DNA of 64,000 bases from Clostridium sp. M62/1 (GTDB taxonomy: Bacteria; Bacillota; Clostridia; Lachnospirales; Lachnospiraceae): assembly GCF_020736365.1 (NCBI RefSeq), contig NZ_CP085988.1:2238001-2302000 (forward strand), written 5' to 3'. Within the stretch, counting starts at the first letter, position 1; the number at the start of each line of letters is the position of its first letter. Positions 42,777-51,029 of the stretch are shown here, one piece after another. The position numbers and the translations under genes are program-made. The notes under the pieces were generated by a model, which did not search any database, was not told where the DNA came from, and saw only the letters and a program-made list of their open reading frames with translations.

Positions 42777-43829
42777 ATGGCAAATCTTTCATACCATGAG
42801 CAGGAAACCATTGAAAATACGAAAAAACTGAGAAAACTGATAGGGGAGCTTCCGCCCTTCTGCGCTGACTTTTTCCGGGGGATTGAGCCGAGAACCTCCT
42901 CCCGCACCAGGATTGCATATGCCTACGATTTAAGCATTTTTTTTGACTTTCTCTGCCAGACAAATCCCCTTTGGAAAGATCGGGATAAGCGCGACTTTAC
43001 AGTGGACGTATTGGATCAGATTGGCGTCATGGATTTAGAGGAATACCTGGAATTTCTGAAATGCCATTCCACTGAAAATAAAGAGGATTTAGTCAATACA
43101 GAGAGAGGCCTGACGAGGAAAATGTCCTCGCTGAAGAGCTTCTACAACTATTTTTTCAGAAATGAGAGAATTAAGACAAATCCAGCGGCACTGGTAAAGC
43201 TGCCGAAACTCCATGAGAAGGAGATCATCCGGCTGGAAATCGACGAGGTAGCCCGCCTGTTAGACCTGGTTGAGGACGGCCAGGAGCTTACAGAAAGGCA
43301 GAAGGCATACCATGAGAAGACGAAAATCAGGGATCTGGCCCTTATGACCCTTTTGCTGGGAACAGGAATCCGCGTGTCTGAATGTATCGGGCTGAATCTG
43401 AATGACGTGGATTTCAATGTGGACGGAATCCGCATACACAGAAAAGGCGGTAAGGAGGTTATCATCTATTTCGGAGACGAGGTGGAGCAGGCGCTCAGAG
43501 CCTACCTGGAAGAGCGGAAAAAAATGATACCAGCGCCAGGGAACGAGGAGGCACTGTTCCTCTCCATGCAGAAAAAGAGGATGAATGTGAGAAGCGTTGA
43601 AAATCTGGTCAAAAAGTATTCACGGATTGTCACTCCTCTGAAAAAGATCACCCCCCATAAACTGAGAAGCACGTACGGAACGAATCTTTACCGGGAGACA
43701 GGCGATATTTACCTGGTAGCCGACGTTCTGGGCCACGCAGATGTCAACACAACGAAGAAACATTATGCAGCCCTCGAGGATGAACGCCGAAGAAGTGCCC
43801 GGAATAAGGTAAAGCTTAGAGAAAACTGA
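42777..43829 (+). CDS. XerC/XerD-like tyrosine recombinase
   Basis: A 350-residue site-specific recombinase. The ATG at 42777 (TTGGAGGGATTAGAA site) is preferred over a TTG at 42762 that overlaps the site. An N-terminal SAM-like core-binding domain (RTRIAYAYDLSIFFDFL) precedes the catalytic domain with a full set of residues: Arg in GTGIRVSECIGL, Lys in IHRKGGKEV, His and Arg in HKLRSTYG, His in LGHADVNTTKKHY, and the nucleophile Tyr there. It may be the chromosome-dimer resolvase of this organism or a relative. An IS256 copy begins about 30 bp after its stop; the gene itself is intact. Confidence 0.88.
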   Translation: MANLSYHEQETIENTKKLRKLIGELPPFCADFFRGIEPRTSSRTRIAYAYDLSIFFDFLCQTNPLWKDRDKRDFTVDVLDQIGVMDLEEYLEFLKCHSTENKEDLVNTERGLTRKMSSLKSFYNYFFRNERIKTNPAALVKLPKLHEKEIIRLEIDEVARLLDLVEDGQELTERQKAYHEKTKIRDLALMTLLLGTGIRVSECIGLNLNDVDFNVDGIRIHRKGGKEVIIYFGDEVEQALRAYLEERKKMIPAPGNEEALFLSMQKKRMNVRSVENLVKKYSRIVTPLKKITPHKLRSTYGTNLYRETGDIYLVADVLGHADVNTTKKHYAALEDERRRSARNKVKLREN

Positions 43830-43952
43830 TTAAAGAGCATACTGTCTCCGGCGTCGGAAGGTAGTGTAAAAAAGTTTGTGTCTTTGGAAGAAAATGACTC
43901 CTTTTTGGTAAGAATTACGATATGAAAATTCTTATCGAAAAGGAGTATTTTT

Positions 43953-45167
43953 ATGCCGGTAGCTAAGGAACAGATTCGACAGATTATTGCTGATAACAAC
44001 TTATCCAGTGTTGCTGATGTCTATTCCCTCCTCAGGGACAGTTTTAAGGATATCCTCCAGGAGCTGATGGAAGCGGAACTCGATGCCTCCCTCGGTTATG
44101 AAAAGAATCAGAAAGGGGATTCCGTTTCCTCTAACAAAAGGAACGGCCATTCCCAGAAAACCCTGAAAAGCCAGTATGGAGAGTTCCAGATTGACGTCCC
44201 CAGAGACCGCAACGGGGAATTCGAGCCGAAGCTCATCCCCAAATACCAGCGGGATATCTCCGGCATTGAGGATAAGGTGATCTCCCTTTATTCCAGAGGC
44301 CTCAGCACCAGGGATATCCATGACCAGCTTCAGGACCTCTATGGGATTGAACTGTCCGCTGAAATGGTCAGTAAGATCACAGACCGGATCCTCCCTGAAA
44401 TCAAAGAGTGGCAGTCCCGTCCCCTCAATCCCATCTACCCTTTTGTCTTTATGGACTGTATCCATTACAAGGTCAGGGAAGAGGGCAGGATCCTCAGCCG
44501 GGCCGCTTATGTGGTGCTGGGCGTTACAACGGAAGGCTATAAGGAAATCCTCAGCATCACTGTAGGAGCCAATGAAACCTCAAAGTTCTGGCTGGGGATG
44601 CTCAATGACCTGAAGAACCGCGGCGTGCAGGATGTCCTGTTTTTCTGTGTGGACGGACTGCCGGGATTTAAGGACGCGATCCAGGCCGTATACCCGCAGG
44701 CACAGATCCAGCGGTGCGTCATCCACATGCTGCGCAATTCCTTCAAGTATGTGAATTACAATGACCTTAAGAAATTTTCCTCTGATTTCAAAGCGGTCTA
44801 TAATGCCCCGACAGAGGCAGCAGCCCTGGCAGAGCTGGAGGCAGTGAAGGAAAAATGGGGAAAGAAGTACCCATACGCGGTCAGTAACTGGGAAAACAAC
44901 TGGGAGGATGTCAGTTCTTTTTTCCAGTTTTCAGGGGACATCCGCCGGATCATGTATACCACAAACATCATAGAAGGGCTGAACCGCCAGTACCGGAAGG
45001 TAACAAAAACAAAGAGTGTATTCCCGAGCGACAGCGCGCTGGAGAAAATTCTGTATCTGGCGAGCGGAAATGTGACAAAGAAATGGACGCAGAGATACCG
45101 GAACTGGGACCAGGTGCTCAGCCAGCTGATTCTTCTGTATCCGGAACGTCTTACACCGTATCTGTAA
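43953..45167 (+). CDS. IS256-family transposase
   Basis: A 404-residue DDE transposase, full length for the family. The acidic triad appears as Asp in FMDCIHYKVR, Asp in FFCVDGLPGFKDAI and Glu in TTNIIEGLNRQYRK, with the family's QRCVIHMLRNSFKYV between the last two. An N-terminal DNA-binding region (NLSSVADVYSLLRDSFKDIL, EAELDASLGYEKN) matches too. The ribosome binding site is AAAGGAGTATTTTT. No frameshift or stop interrupts it, so it could be active if the ends are intact. Confidence 0.95.
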   Translation: MPVAKEQIRQIIADNNLSSVADVYSLLRDSFKDILQELMEAELDASLGYEKNQKGDSVSSNKRNGHSQKTLKSQYGEFQIDVPRDRNGEFEPKLIPKYQRDISGIEDKVISLYSRGLSTRDIHDQLQDLYGIELSAEMVSKITDRILPEIKEWQSRPLNPIYPFVFMDCIHYKVREEGRILSRAAYVVLGVTTEGYKEILSITVGANETSKFWLGMLNDLKNRGVQDVLFFCVDGLPGFKDAIQAVYPQAQIQRCVIHMLRNSFKYVNYNDLKKFSSDFKAVYNAPTEAAALAELEAVKEKWGKKYPYAVSNWENNWEDVSSFFQFSGDIRRIMYTTNIIEGLNRQYRKVTKTKSVFPSDSALEKILYLASGNVTKKWTQRYRNWDQVLSQLILLYPERLTPYL

Positions 45168-45186
45168 AGGAAGAAAAAGCAATAAA

Positions 45187-45228
45187 AGCCGGGACAGCGT
45201 TTTATAGGCATAAGCAGCTGTTCCGGCT
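45187..45228 (+). terminator. Hairpin after the transposase gene
   Basis: AGCCGGGACAGC (45187-45198) pairs with GCTGTTCCGGCT (45217-45228) with one G-U pair and an 18-nt loop. No U-run follows; it may end the transposase message within the element. Confidence 0.45.
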
Positions 45229-45237
45229 CTGTTATAC

Positions 45238-45314
45238 AGACATTTACAGTATAGCCGGGAAAGCCCGTTTTAAACCTGAAGTACGGGAAATGGCTTTGGC
45301 TTCTGTAAATGTCT
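45238..45314. repeat. Inverted repeat straddling the right end of the IS256 copy
   Basis: AGACATTTACAG at 45238-45249 and CTGTAAATGTCT at 45303-45314 are perfect 12-bp complements. The inner flanks also pair partly (AAAGCCCGT near 45261 with ACGGGAAATGGCTTT near 45283-45297), giving a long imperfect hairpin. The left arm overlaps the putative right terminal repeat. Confidence 0.5.
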
Positions 45315-45600
45315 AATCAGCATGTAAAAATTTAAAAAGCATGTATAAAAGAAAGCGGGCAGGAAATACTATAACCAGAAAGATAAATTCGACAAAAGAT
45401 ACGGCTGCAAAAGCCGACAAAAACCACTACATATCGAATTCTTATCTGGAAGGTTTCATTCCCATAGACACAGAATATTTTACAGCCTCCGTCGGAATTT
45501 TCCCAGGGCTTCTGAAAAAGGGAATACAGTACAGCCTGTTTGATGGGTAATCTGCTTTGGCAGCTCTCAGCAGGCTGTCTTCCGGTTATTTTCTGTTCTT
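45315..45600. other. Gap between the IS256 copy and yneA
   Basis: No convincing gene. A 69-codon open frame at 45341-45550 has a Lys-rich start and an ISNSYLEGFIP segment but no ribosome binding site or recognised family; it could be a remnant. No U-run terminator for the - strand yneA-like gene was recognised in its 3' region. Confidence 0.4.
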
Positions 45601-45957
45601 CTATTTCAGCTCTAAATCATAGTAGTAAACGGTCAGATAGTTCCCCGCGTGTATGGTATCATCTGAGAGGGAGTTCATCTGTCTTAAATCATGGACGTAC
45701 TCTGCTGTACTTTTTCCCGAATGTGTTTTATAGCTTTCTGCTATGCTCCAAAGGCTGTCTCCCTCCTGGATTCGGATGCTGGTGTAGTATTTGTGATAGG
45801 GACTGGTCTTTTCCTGCGCCTGAGAGTGGAGCAGATTCATTCCGGTAAAAAATGCGCAGATAAGCAGAACGGCGAGGACCGCCACTGCTGTTCTTCTACT
45901 GAATACGGAATCTTTCTGTACCTTTGAAATGTTTTGTCTTCTGCTCTGACCTTTCAT
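45601..45957 (-). CDS. YneA-like LysM protein (SOS cell-division suppressor)
   Basis: A 118-residue protein from the ATG at 45957, preceded by AAAGGAGATTATTTTT; a longer frame upstream would run through the LexA boxes. A basic N-terminus precedes a membrane helix (TAVAVLAVLLICAFFTGM), then an exported LysM domain (RIQEGDSLWSIAESY, QMNSLSDDTIHAGNYLTVY). This is the layout of YneA, which delays septation during DNA damage and is divergent from lexA in Bacillota. Two GAAC-N4-GTTC boxes lie just upstream, which strongly supports SOS control. The role is inferred from layout and context. Confidence 0.82.
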   Translation of the reverse strand: MKGQSRRQNISKVQKDSVFSRRTAVAVLAVLLICAFFTGMNLLHSQAQEKTSPYHKYYTSIRIQEGDSLWSIAESYKTHSGKSTAEYVHDLRQMNSLSDDTIHAGNYLTVYYYDLELK

Positions 45958-46011
45958 AAAAATAATCTCCTTTATCCTGTGTGTTTCACCTAAACAGCAG
46001 ATACACAAAGG

Positions 46012-46037
46012 GAACTTATGTTCCCGAACACGTGTTC
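46012..46037. promoter_or_regulatory. Two LexA boxes proximal to yneA
   Basis: GAACTTATGTTC at 46012-46023 and GAACACGTGTTC at 46026-46037 are both perfect matches to the Bacillota LexA core GAAC-N4-GTTC, two bases apart. They lie 55-80 bp before the yneA start and should repress it until SOS induction. Confidence 0.9.
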
Positions 46038-46063
46038 TTTCTTGTAACTGTATTATATTACCC

Positions 46064-46109
46064 GAACATGCGTTTGTCAATGGGATTTAAAAAAATCGAA
46101 CAAAAGTTT
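46064..46109. promoter_or_regulatory. Two further LexA boxes proximal to lexA
   Basis: CGAACATGCGTTTG (core 46064-46075) and CGAACAAAAGTTTG (core 46098-46109) each match CGAAC-N4-GTTYG-type sites with one change from the core. A TATAGTATTAT-type -10 for lexA follows at about 46134-46143, so these fit lexA autorepression. Confidence 0.82.
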
Positions 46110-46190
46110 GCTTTTTTTAAAGATTTATGCTAATATAGTATTATCAGGGGCAGAATACTCTTTTTGCCAATACCTACGGGAGGTTTTACT

Positions 46191-46808
46191 ATGTCACAGG
46201 AGAAAATTACACCAAAACAGCAGGAAATTTTAGAATATATTAAAGAAACGATTTTAAAGAAGGGATATCCGCCGGCTGTGCGAGAGATCTGTGAGGCTGT
46301 CAAGCTCAAATCCACATCATCCGTTCACTCCCATCTGGAAACTCTTGAGAAGAACGGATATATCCGCCGCGATCCCACGAAACCGAGGACCATTGAAATC
46401 ATCGATGACTGCTTCAACCTTGCCCGCCGAGAGGTTGTGAATGTGCCGCTGATCGGCACAGTAGCTGCCGGAACTCCTCTTCTGGCACAGGAAAATATCG
46501 AAACTTACTTTCCAATCCCGTCAGAGCTTCTCCCCAATAAAGAAATTTTTATGCTCAAAGTAAAGGGCGACAGTATGATCGAGGCAGGAATTTTTAACGG
46601 GGATCAGATTCTTGTGGAAAAGACGAATACAGCCGAAAACGGGGAAATTGTGGTAGCTCTGCTGGATGATTCCGCCACAGTGAAACGCTTCTACCGGGAG
46701 GACGGCTACTATAGACTGCAGCCTGAAAATGCTTCTATGGAGCCTATTTTTGTGGATGAGGTTCAGATTCTCGGAAAAGTGATTGGGCTGTTCAGAATGA
46801 TGATGTAA
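46191..46808 (+). CDS. lexA: SOS repressor LexA
   Basis: A 205-residue repressor/self-cleaving protease. The ATG at 46191 follows GGGAGGTTTTACT; an upstream in-frame codon at 46164 adds a tail not seen in LexA. The winged-helix domain includes KQQEILEYIKETILKKGYPPAVREI and STSSVHSHLETLEKNGYI. The cleavage site is Ala93-Gly94 (TVAAGTP), and the catalytic dyad is Ser128 (GDSMIEAG) and Lys165 (ATVKRF), close to B. subtilis numbering. The four boxes upstream indicate autoregulation and joint control with the divergent yneA. Confidence 0.97.
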   Translation: MSQEKITPKQQEILEYIKETILKKGYPPAVREICEAVKLKSTSSVHSHLETLEKNGYIRRDPTKPRTIEIIDDCFNLARREVVNVPLIGTVAAGTPLLAQENIETYFPIPSELLPNKEIFMLKVKGDSMIEAGIFNGDQILVEKTNTAENGEIVVALLDDSATVKRFYREDGYYRLQPENASMEPIFVDEVQILGKVIGLFRMMM

Positions 46809-46890
46809 TAGATTTGGACCAATAGAACTGCACAAACGGAATTATGAAACTGCGCAAACGAAATTGCATGCATCGGACTGCATACATCTC

Positions 46891-46934
46891 AGAGGCCCGG
46901 AATGAAAACAGCCGTGTTTTCATTCCGGGCCTCT
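46891..46934. terminator. 20-bp perfect hairpin between lexA and rsfS
   Basis: AGAGGCCCGGAATGAAAACA (46891-46910), loop GCCG, and its exact complement at 46915-46934. It stands between converging genes and should end both the lexA and the rsfS-side transcripts. Confidence 0.8.
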
Positions 46935-46949
46935 GCATTTCCGGTATTC

Positions 46950-47303
46950 TTACAGTTCGTCAACGCTTTCGAGCATTTTCCCATCCCGCCAGATTCTCTC
47001 CAGATCATAGAAAAGGCGATCCTCCCGTGAGAAAATGTGGACGATAATATCGCCGTAATCCATCAGAATCCAGTTAGCCGTGCTGTAGCCCTCTATCTGG
47101 CGCGGTTCAAAACCAGCCTTAAACAGCTCTTCCTCCACGTTGTCCGCCATGGCCTGAACCTGGCTGACATTGGAGCCACCGGCGATAATAAAATAGTCAG
47201 CCAGAATGGAAACGCCCTGGATGTCGATAATCTTTACGTCCTCACCCTTCTTATCTTCAAGAGCCTTTACGGCCAGCTTTACCATATCTTTTGATTGACT
47301 CAT
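46950..47303 (-). CDS. rsfS: Ribosomal silencing factor RsfS
   Basis: A 117-residue protein that binds L14 and blocks subunit joining when nutrients are scarce. The family pattern is clear: KLAVKALEDKKGEDVKIIDIQGVSILADYFIIAGG, then SQVQAMADNVEEEL, IEGYSTANWILMDYGDIIVHIF and the C-terminal YDLERIWRDG. It is the last gene of the - strand obgE-yhbY-nadD-yqeK-rsfS run, starting four bases after yqeK. Length is normal. Confidence 0.95.
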   Translation of the reverse strand: MSQSKDMVKLAVKALEDKKGEDVKIIDIQGVSILADYFIIAGGSNVSQVQAMADNVEEELFKAGFEPRQIEGYSTANWILMDYGDIIVHIFSREDRLFYDLERIWRDGKMLESVDEL

Positions 47304-47307
47304 CTGT

Positions 47308-47892
47308 TTATTTACTCTCCTCTTTCTTCTCTTTATAATAATGATACGCTTTCTGTGTCATTGTGTCCGTATAAGAGCCGGATGATTCGAGATAATGAAG
47401 CGTTCCCTCCATTATCTGAAACAGTGCCTCGTCCAGATCTTCAAAGGCGAGACGGCGAATTTCGGGAAGTGCCTCCACCTTGTTCCGGCGCGGCTCGATG
47501 TAGTCTGCAATATATAAAATTTTGTCCAACAGGCTCATCTCAGGTTTTCCTGTAGTGTGACAGGCAATGGCACTCAAAATCTCCGGATCTGTCACCCCAT
47601 ATCTGTGCTCTGCCAGAAAAGCCCCGAGCTTTGCATGGATAACGGAAGGGGCCTGAAGCTCTCCCTCTGTCAGTTCAAGGCCGTATTTTCTGCATTTTTC
47701 TATGATCGCAGTGTTGTCGTAGCATTTTGCACAGTCGTGGAGAATCCCTGCCAGCTCTGCCCGGTCCAGATCAAAGCCGTATTTCATGGCAAGAGCCATG
47801 CAGGTAAAAGAAACGCTCAGGGAATGCTCATACCTTCCAGGCTTCAGTCTGGATGCCAGATCCTCCCGGATGCTTAAAATTTTACTGTTCAT
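47308..47892 (-). CDS. yqeK: YqeK-type HD-domain hydrolase
   Basis: A 194-residue HD phosphohydrolase, starting at the ATG at 47892 (AAGGGGGCGCCGAAT upstream); longer frames overlap nadD. RYEHSLSVSFTCMALA, the HD pair in GILHDCAKCY, VIHAKLGAFLAEHRYG and ACHTTGKPEMS are conserved. B. subtilis YqeK hydrolyses Ap4A symmetrically, so a role in clearing dinucleotide alarmones is likely. It lies between nadD and rsfS as in most Bacillota; in some clostridia the two are fused, but here they are separate. Confidence 0.9.
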   Translation of the reverse strand: MNSKILSIREDLASRLKPGRYEHSLSVSFTCMALAMKYGFDLDRAELAGILHDCAKCYDNTAIIEKCRKYGLELTEGELQAPSVIHAKLGAFLAEHRYGVTDPEILSAIACHTTGKPEMSLLDKILYIADYIEPRRNKVEALPEIRRLAFEDLDEALFQIMEGTLHYLESSGSYTDTMTQKAYHYYKEKKEESK

Positions 47893-47948
47893 ATTCGGCG
47901 CCCCCTTCAGTATAGACAGTGAGGAATGTCTCACCGTTTCGGCTGTCG

Positions 47949-48569
47949 TCACTGTCTTTCATCGAGATATAAATTTTTCTGTCTGATAAACTGCTCCACA
48001 GGTTCCGGGATATAGGCGGAGACAGATTCTCCGCGGCGTATCATAGCGCGCAGATGCTCTGACGACACATTCATCCTCCTGGAGTGGAGCCGGCAGATCC
48101 TCGCATCGTATTTTGCGGAAAGGTACCGGATCTGGCTGTCCAGAGGCTGATCGTCGTGACCGCAGGAGCGGTCTGCAGCTAAAATGACGGCGAGCTTCAT
48201 CACAAGCTCTGGATGATACCATTTTTCTATGTCAAAGATGGAATCTGCTCCCACAATAAAATAAAACTCTGTGTCGGGATACTCTTCTTTCAGAAGGCGG
48301 AGGGTGTCAGCCGTATAGGTGTTTCCATCCTTTCTGCGAAGCTCGAAATCGGAGCAGGAAAAAAACGGCGTGCGCTCCACTGCCAGATTCACCATTTCAA
48401 GGCGCAGGGCAGCAGGAGTGATCCCGTGATCTTTTTTGTGGGGCGGCTGTCTGGACGGCATATACCAGACACAGTCCAGATCATATTCTTCATATGCCTG
48501 CTTCCCAAGCATCAGATGGCCTGAATGGATGGGATCAAAGGTTCCGCCCATAATACCTATCTTCTTCAC
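47949..48569 (-). CDS. nadD: Nicotinate-nucleotide adenylyltransferase
   Basis: Makes deamido-NAD from NaMN and ATP in NAD synthesis. It has 206 residues from a GTG start at 48569; family homology (KKIGIMGGTFDPIHSGHLMLG) begins right after it, and GGGAGG lies 11 bases upstream. The nucleotidyltransferase motifs are GGTFDPIHSGH near the N-terminus and SSEHLRAMIRRGES (the ISSTxIR-type block) near the C-terminus. It sits between yhbY and yqeK. Confidence 0.95.
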   Translation of the reverse strand: MKKIGIMGGTFDPIHSGHLMLGKQAYEEYDLDCVWYMPSRQPPHKKDHGITPAALRLEMVNLAVERTPFFSCSDFELRRKDGNTYTADTLRLLKEEYPDTEFYFIVGADSIFDIEKWYHPELVMKLAVILAADRSCGHDDQPLDSQIRYLSAKYDARICRLHSRRMNVSSEHLRAMIRRGESVSAYIPEPVEQFIRQKNLYLDERQ

Positions 48570-48604
48570 TTTCAGTCAGGCCTCCCTTCCCGGACAGTTC
48601 AGCC

Positions 48605-48898
48605 TTACGGAAGAACGATCTTTCTCTTTTTTTCATCCTTAGCTGGCTTATAGAGAACGATTTTCTTTCCGATTACCTGAACCACCTCAGAATGAGTGCG
48701 CTCAGCCAGCACGGCGGCAACGGATTTTCCATCGTCCAGACAGTTTTTAAGAATGCTCAGCTTAATCAGTTCTCTCGCCTCCAGGGCCTCTGCCACTGCA
48801 GCGGTGAGCTCAGGAGTTACACTGGATTTTCCAATCTGGAAAATCGGATCTATTGTCATAGCCAGCCCTTTTAAATAGGCTCTCTGTTTACTTGTCAT
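48605..48898 (-). CDS. yhbY: YhbY-type CRM-domain RNA-binding protein
   Basis: A 97-residue CRM-domain protein thought to assist large-subunit assembly. The ATG at 48898 is preferred because the family start TSKQRAYLKGLA begins there with GGGGAATAGAT upstream; the longer frame has no support. The IFQIGKSSVTPELTAAVAEALEARELIK and GKKIVLYK segments define the domain, with the GxxG-like GKSS loop. It is placed between obgE and nadD. Confidence 0.93.
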   Translation of the reverse strand: MTSKQRAYLKGLAMTIDPIFQIGKSSVTPELTAAVAEALEARELIKLSILKNCLDDGKSVAAVLAERTHSEVVQVIGKKIVLYKPAKDEKKRKIVLP

Positions 48899-49026
48899 AT
48901 CTATTCCCCTATCAGCCGGCAGCGGCATCGCAGGACGGAAGATCCTCCTGCCGCCGCGGCTGTCTCTGTATATCACATAATTTCTTTAACGGTTCTTTAT
49001 AGAAGTTCCATTTACGAATATTGTCT

Positions 49027-50319
49027 CTATTTATAATAATCAAATTCCAGGCCGTACATGCGGACTGTATCGCCCTCCTCGATGCCGGCCTCCTCAAGCT
49101 CTGCCAGAATACCGGAGTCCTTCAGGAATTTCTGGAAGAACTGGAAGCCCTTCTCGGAGTCCAGGTTTGTATATCCCAGCATCTTCTCAATCTTCGGCCC
49201 CTCAACCACATAGACGCCGTCCTCATTCTTCTCAACGGTGTACGGCAGATTTTCAGCCTGATACTGGTATTCAAACTCTTTTTCAAAAATAACAGGGGCC
49301 TGATCCACTGTTTTCAGCAGCTCGTTTACGTGGTAGAGAAGCTCCTTCACGCCCTGGCCGCTGACAGCAGAGATGGCAAATACCTGGATTCCCTCCGGCT
49401 CAAAGGCCTTTTTCAGGCGCTCTACGGGGTTCTCCTCCCCGCTTTCCGGATCCACGTAGATGGCGTCAATCTTATTGGCGGCGATGACCTGCGGACGCTT
49501 CAGAAGCTCCGGATTATAGGCCCGCAGCTCTTCGTTGATAGCCTTAATATCGGCCACCGGATCCCTTCCTTCTGTGGACGCGGCGTCCACCACATGGACG
49601 AGAACCTTTGTCCTCTCAATATGCTTTAAGAAAGAGTAGCCAAGGCCCACGCCCTGGGAGGCTCCCTCAATAAGCCCCGGAATGTCAGCCATCACAAAGC
49701 CCTGCCCCTCACTTAAGTCCACAACTCCCAGGTGGGGGTTCAGGGTTGTGAAGTGGTAGTTTGCAATTTTGGGTCTGGCGTTGGATACACGGGAGAGAAG
49801 GGTGGATTTTCCCACATTGGGGAAGCCCACAAGTCCCACGTCGGCGATCACCTTTAATTCAAGCTGAACCCAGAGCTCCTGGGCCGGCTGTCCCGGCTGA
49901 GCATATTTGGGAACCTGCATGGTAGACGTGGCAAAATGCATATTGCCAAGGCCGCCCTTTCCGCCCTTTAAGATCACTTCCCGCCGGTTGTCGCCGGACA
50001 TATCGGCGATCACCTTTCCGGACTCAAAATCCTTGATTACAGTTCCTTCGGGAACCTTGATGATTATATCCTCACCGTCTGCTCCATGGCAGCGGCGTTT
50101 CCCGCCCGGCTCACCGTCCTGTGCCGCATACTTGCGGACATGGCGGAAGTCTGTCAGCGTGTTGAGACCGTCGTCAACCTCGAAGATTACGTCTCCGCCT
50201 CTTCCGCCGTCTCCGCCGTCAGGGCCACCGGCAGCCACATACAGTTCACGCCTGAAGCTTACATGGCCATCTCCGCCTTTTCCGGATCTGATATATACTT
50301 TTGCGCTGTCGGCAAACAT
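49027..50319 (-). CDS. obgE: GTPase Obg/CgtA
   Basis: Essential ribosome-associated GTPase of 430 residues. The Gly-rich Obg domain (KVYIRSGKGGDGHVSFRRE, GGDGGRGGDVIFE) is followed by the G domain with GFPNVGKSTLLSRVSNA, the DIPGLIEGASQG G3 region and ANKID. A C-terminal OCT domain ending YGLEFDYYK is included. It takes part in 50S maturation and the stringent response. A terminator-like hairpin separates it from rpmA, so its expression relative to the ribosomal genes may be reduced. Confidence 0.97.
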   Translation of the reverse strand: MFADSAKVYIRSGKGGDGHVSFRRELYVAAGGPDGGDGGRGGDVIFEVDDGLNTLTDFRHVRKYAAQDGEPGGKRRCHGADGEDIIIKVPEGTVIKDFESGKVIADMSGDNRREVILKGGKGGLGNMHFATSTMQVPKYAQPGQPAQELWVQLELKVIADVGLVGFPNVGKSTLLSRVSNARPKIANYHFTTLNPHLGVVDLSEGQGFVMADIPGLIEGASQGVGLGYSFLKHIERTKVLVHVVDAASTEGRDPVADIKAINEELRAYNPELLKRPQVIAANKIDAIYVDPESGEENPVERLKKAFEPEGIQVFAISAVSGQGVKELLYHVNELLKTVDQAPVIFEKEFEYQYQAENLPYTVEKNEDGVYVVEGPKIEKMLGYTNLDSEKGFQFFQKFLKDSGILAELEEAGIEEGDTVRMYGLEFDYYK

Positions 50320-50361
50320 AATAACACCTGTTCCTTTCGCTGTTTGTTTTCACATATCCAA

Positions 50362-50397
50362 AAAACAGCCCCATACGATGAGGTATGGAGCTGTTTT
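50362..50397 (-). terminator. Hairpin between rpmA and obgE
   Basis: On the - strand AAAACAGCTCCATAC pairs with GTATGGGGCTGTTTT (one U-G pair), loop of six, and is followed by TT. It fits a rho-independent terminator that may partly uncouple obgE from the ribosomal genes. Confidence 0.75.
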
Positions 50398-50399
50398 AA

Positions 50400-50690
50400 T
50401 TACTCGTTAATTGCTCTTGGGTAAACAGAAACCTGCTTCTTGTCTCTGCCCTTTCTCTCAAATCTAACAACGCCGTCAACCTTAGCGAATAATGTATCAT
50501 CTCCACCGCGGCCTACGTTGACACCTGGATGAATCTTTGTACCACGCTGTCTGTAAAGAATGTTTCCAGCTAATACAAACTGTCCATCTGCTCTCTTGGC
50601 TCCCAGTCTCTTGGACTCGGAATCACGGCCGTTCTTTGTAGAACCAACACCTTTTTTGTGAGCGAATAACTGAAGGTTCATTTTAAACAT
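50400..50690 (-). CDS. rpmA: 50S ribosomal protein L27, Prp-cleaved form
   Basis: A 96-residue L27 with the Bacillota N-terminal extension [11 protein letters not shown]; cleavage between Phe and Ala by Prp exposes the AHKKG tail that reaches the peptidyl-transferase centre. The remainder ([41 protein letters not shown]) is canonical. The ATG at 50690 is eight bases from AGGAGG; a second ATG at 50681 starts the usual family sequence. The protease gene is immediately upstream. Confidence 0.96.
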   Translation of the reverse strand: MFKMNLQLFAHKKGVGSTKNGRDSESKRLGAKRADGQFVLAGNILYRQRGTKIHPGVNVGRGGDDTLFAKVDGVVRFERKGRDKKQVSVYPRAINE

Positions 50691-50693
50691 CAC

Positions 50694-51023
50694 TTACACC
50701 TCCTCAAACCGGATTTTAATATATTGTTCTCCGTAGGTTTCAGCAATATTCCGGAGTCCCAGAATAAGCGAATCCATAAGGAGTTTCGATTCTGTGCTGA
50801 TATTGCCGGTAAAGGAAAATTCAAATGCTCCGCTCTCCTCCTCCACACTCCCGTCAAATCCGTCGTCCGTAAACTGTTCAACAGAATTTGCCATGTTGAG
50901 TGCGAGAGCCGACACGGAAGCACAGATAATATCTCTGCCGTAATCGTCATATCCTGCGTGGCCCTTTAACTGGATTCCACGGCAGTTCCCATCAGAATCT
51001 TTGAATACGTTTACTCTTATCAT
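50694..51023 (-). CDS. prp: Ribosomal-processing cysteine protease Prp
   Basis: A 109-residue cysteine protease (formerly YsxB/DUF464) that removes the N-terminal extension of L27. The catalytic pair is His22 in KGHAGYDDYG and Cys34 in DIICASVSALA. The C-terminal LGLRNIAETYGEQYIKI is also typical. The gene lies between rplU and rpmA, the usual arrangement, and its product's cleavage site LQLF-A is present in the adjacent L27. Confidence 0.95.
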   Translation of the reverse strand: MIRVNVFKDSDGNCRGIQLKGHAGYDDYGRDIICASVSALALNMANSVEQFTDDGFDGSVEEESGAFEFSFTGNISTESKLLMDSLILGLRNIAETYGEQYIKIRFEEV

Positions 51024-51029
51024 CTCTGA

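Larger units (their letters stand above)
43862..45251 (+). mobile_element. IS256-family insertion sequence, approximate ends
   Basis: About 1.39 kb around one transposase gene. The left end near 43862 reads TAGTGTAAA then GTTTGTGT; the right end reversed from 45251 reads TACTGTAAA then GTCTGTAT, so the ends are imperfect inverted repeats. I could not find a clear 8-9-bp target duplication, so the borders are estimates and the copy may be old or its right end altered. It lies between a recombinase gene and the yneA/lexA region and breaks no recognisable gene. Confidence 0.65.

Noticed and set aside
42777..45251. Prophage or integrative element bounded by the recombinase and IS256
   Set aside because: No phage structural, replication or conjugation genes; the recombinase resembles a housekeeping Xer protein.
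45341..45550. 69-codon open frame after the IS256 copy
   Set aside because: No ribosome binding site and no recognisable family; kept only as a note in the gap entry.
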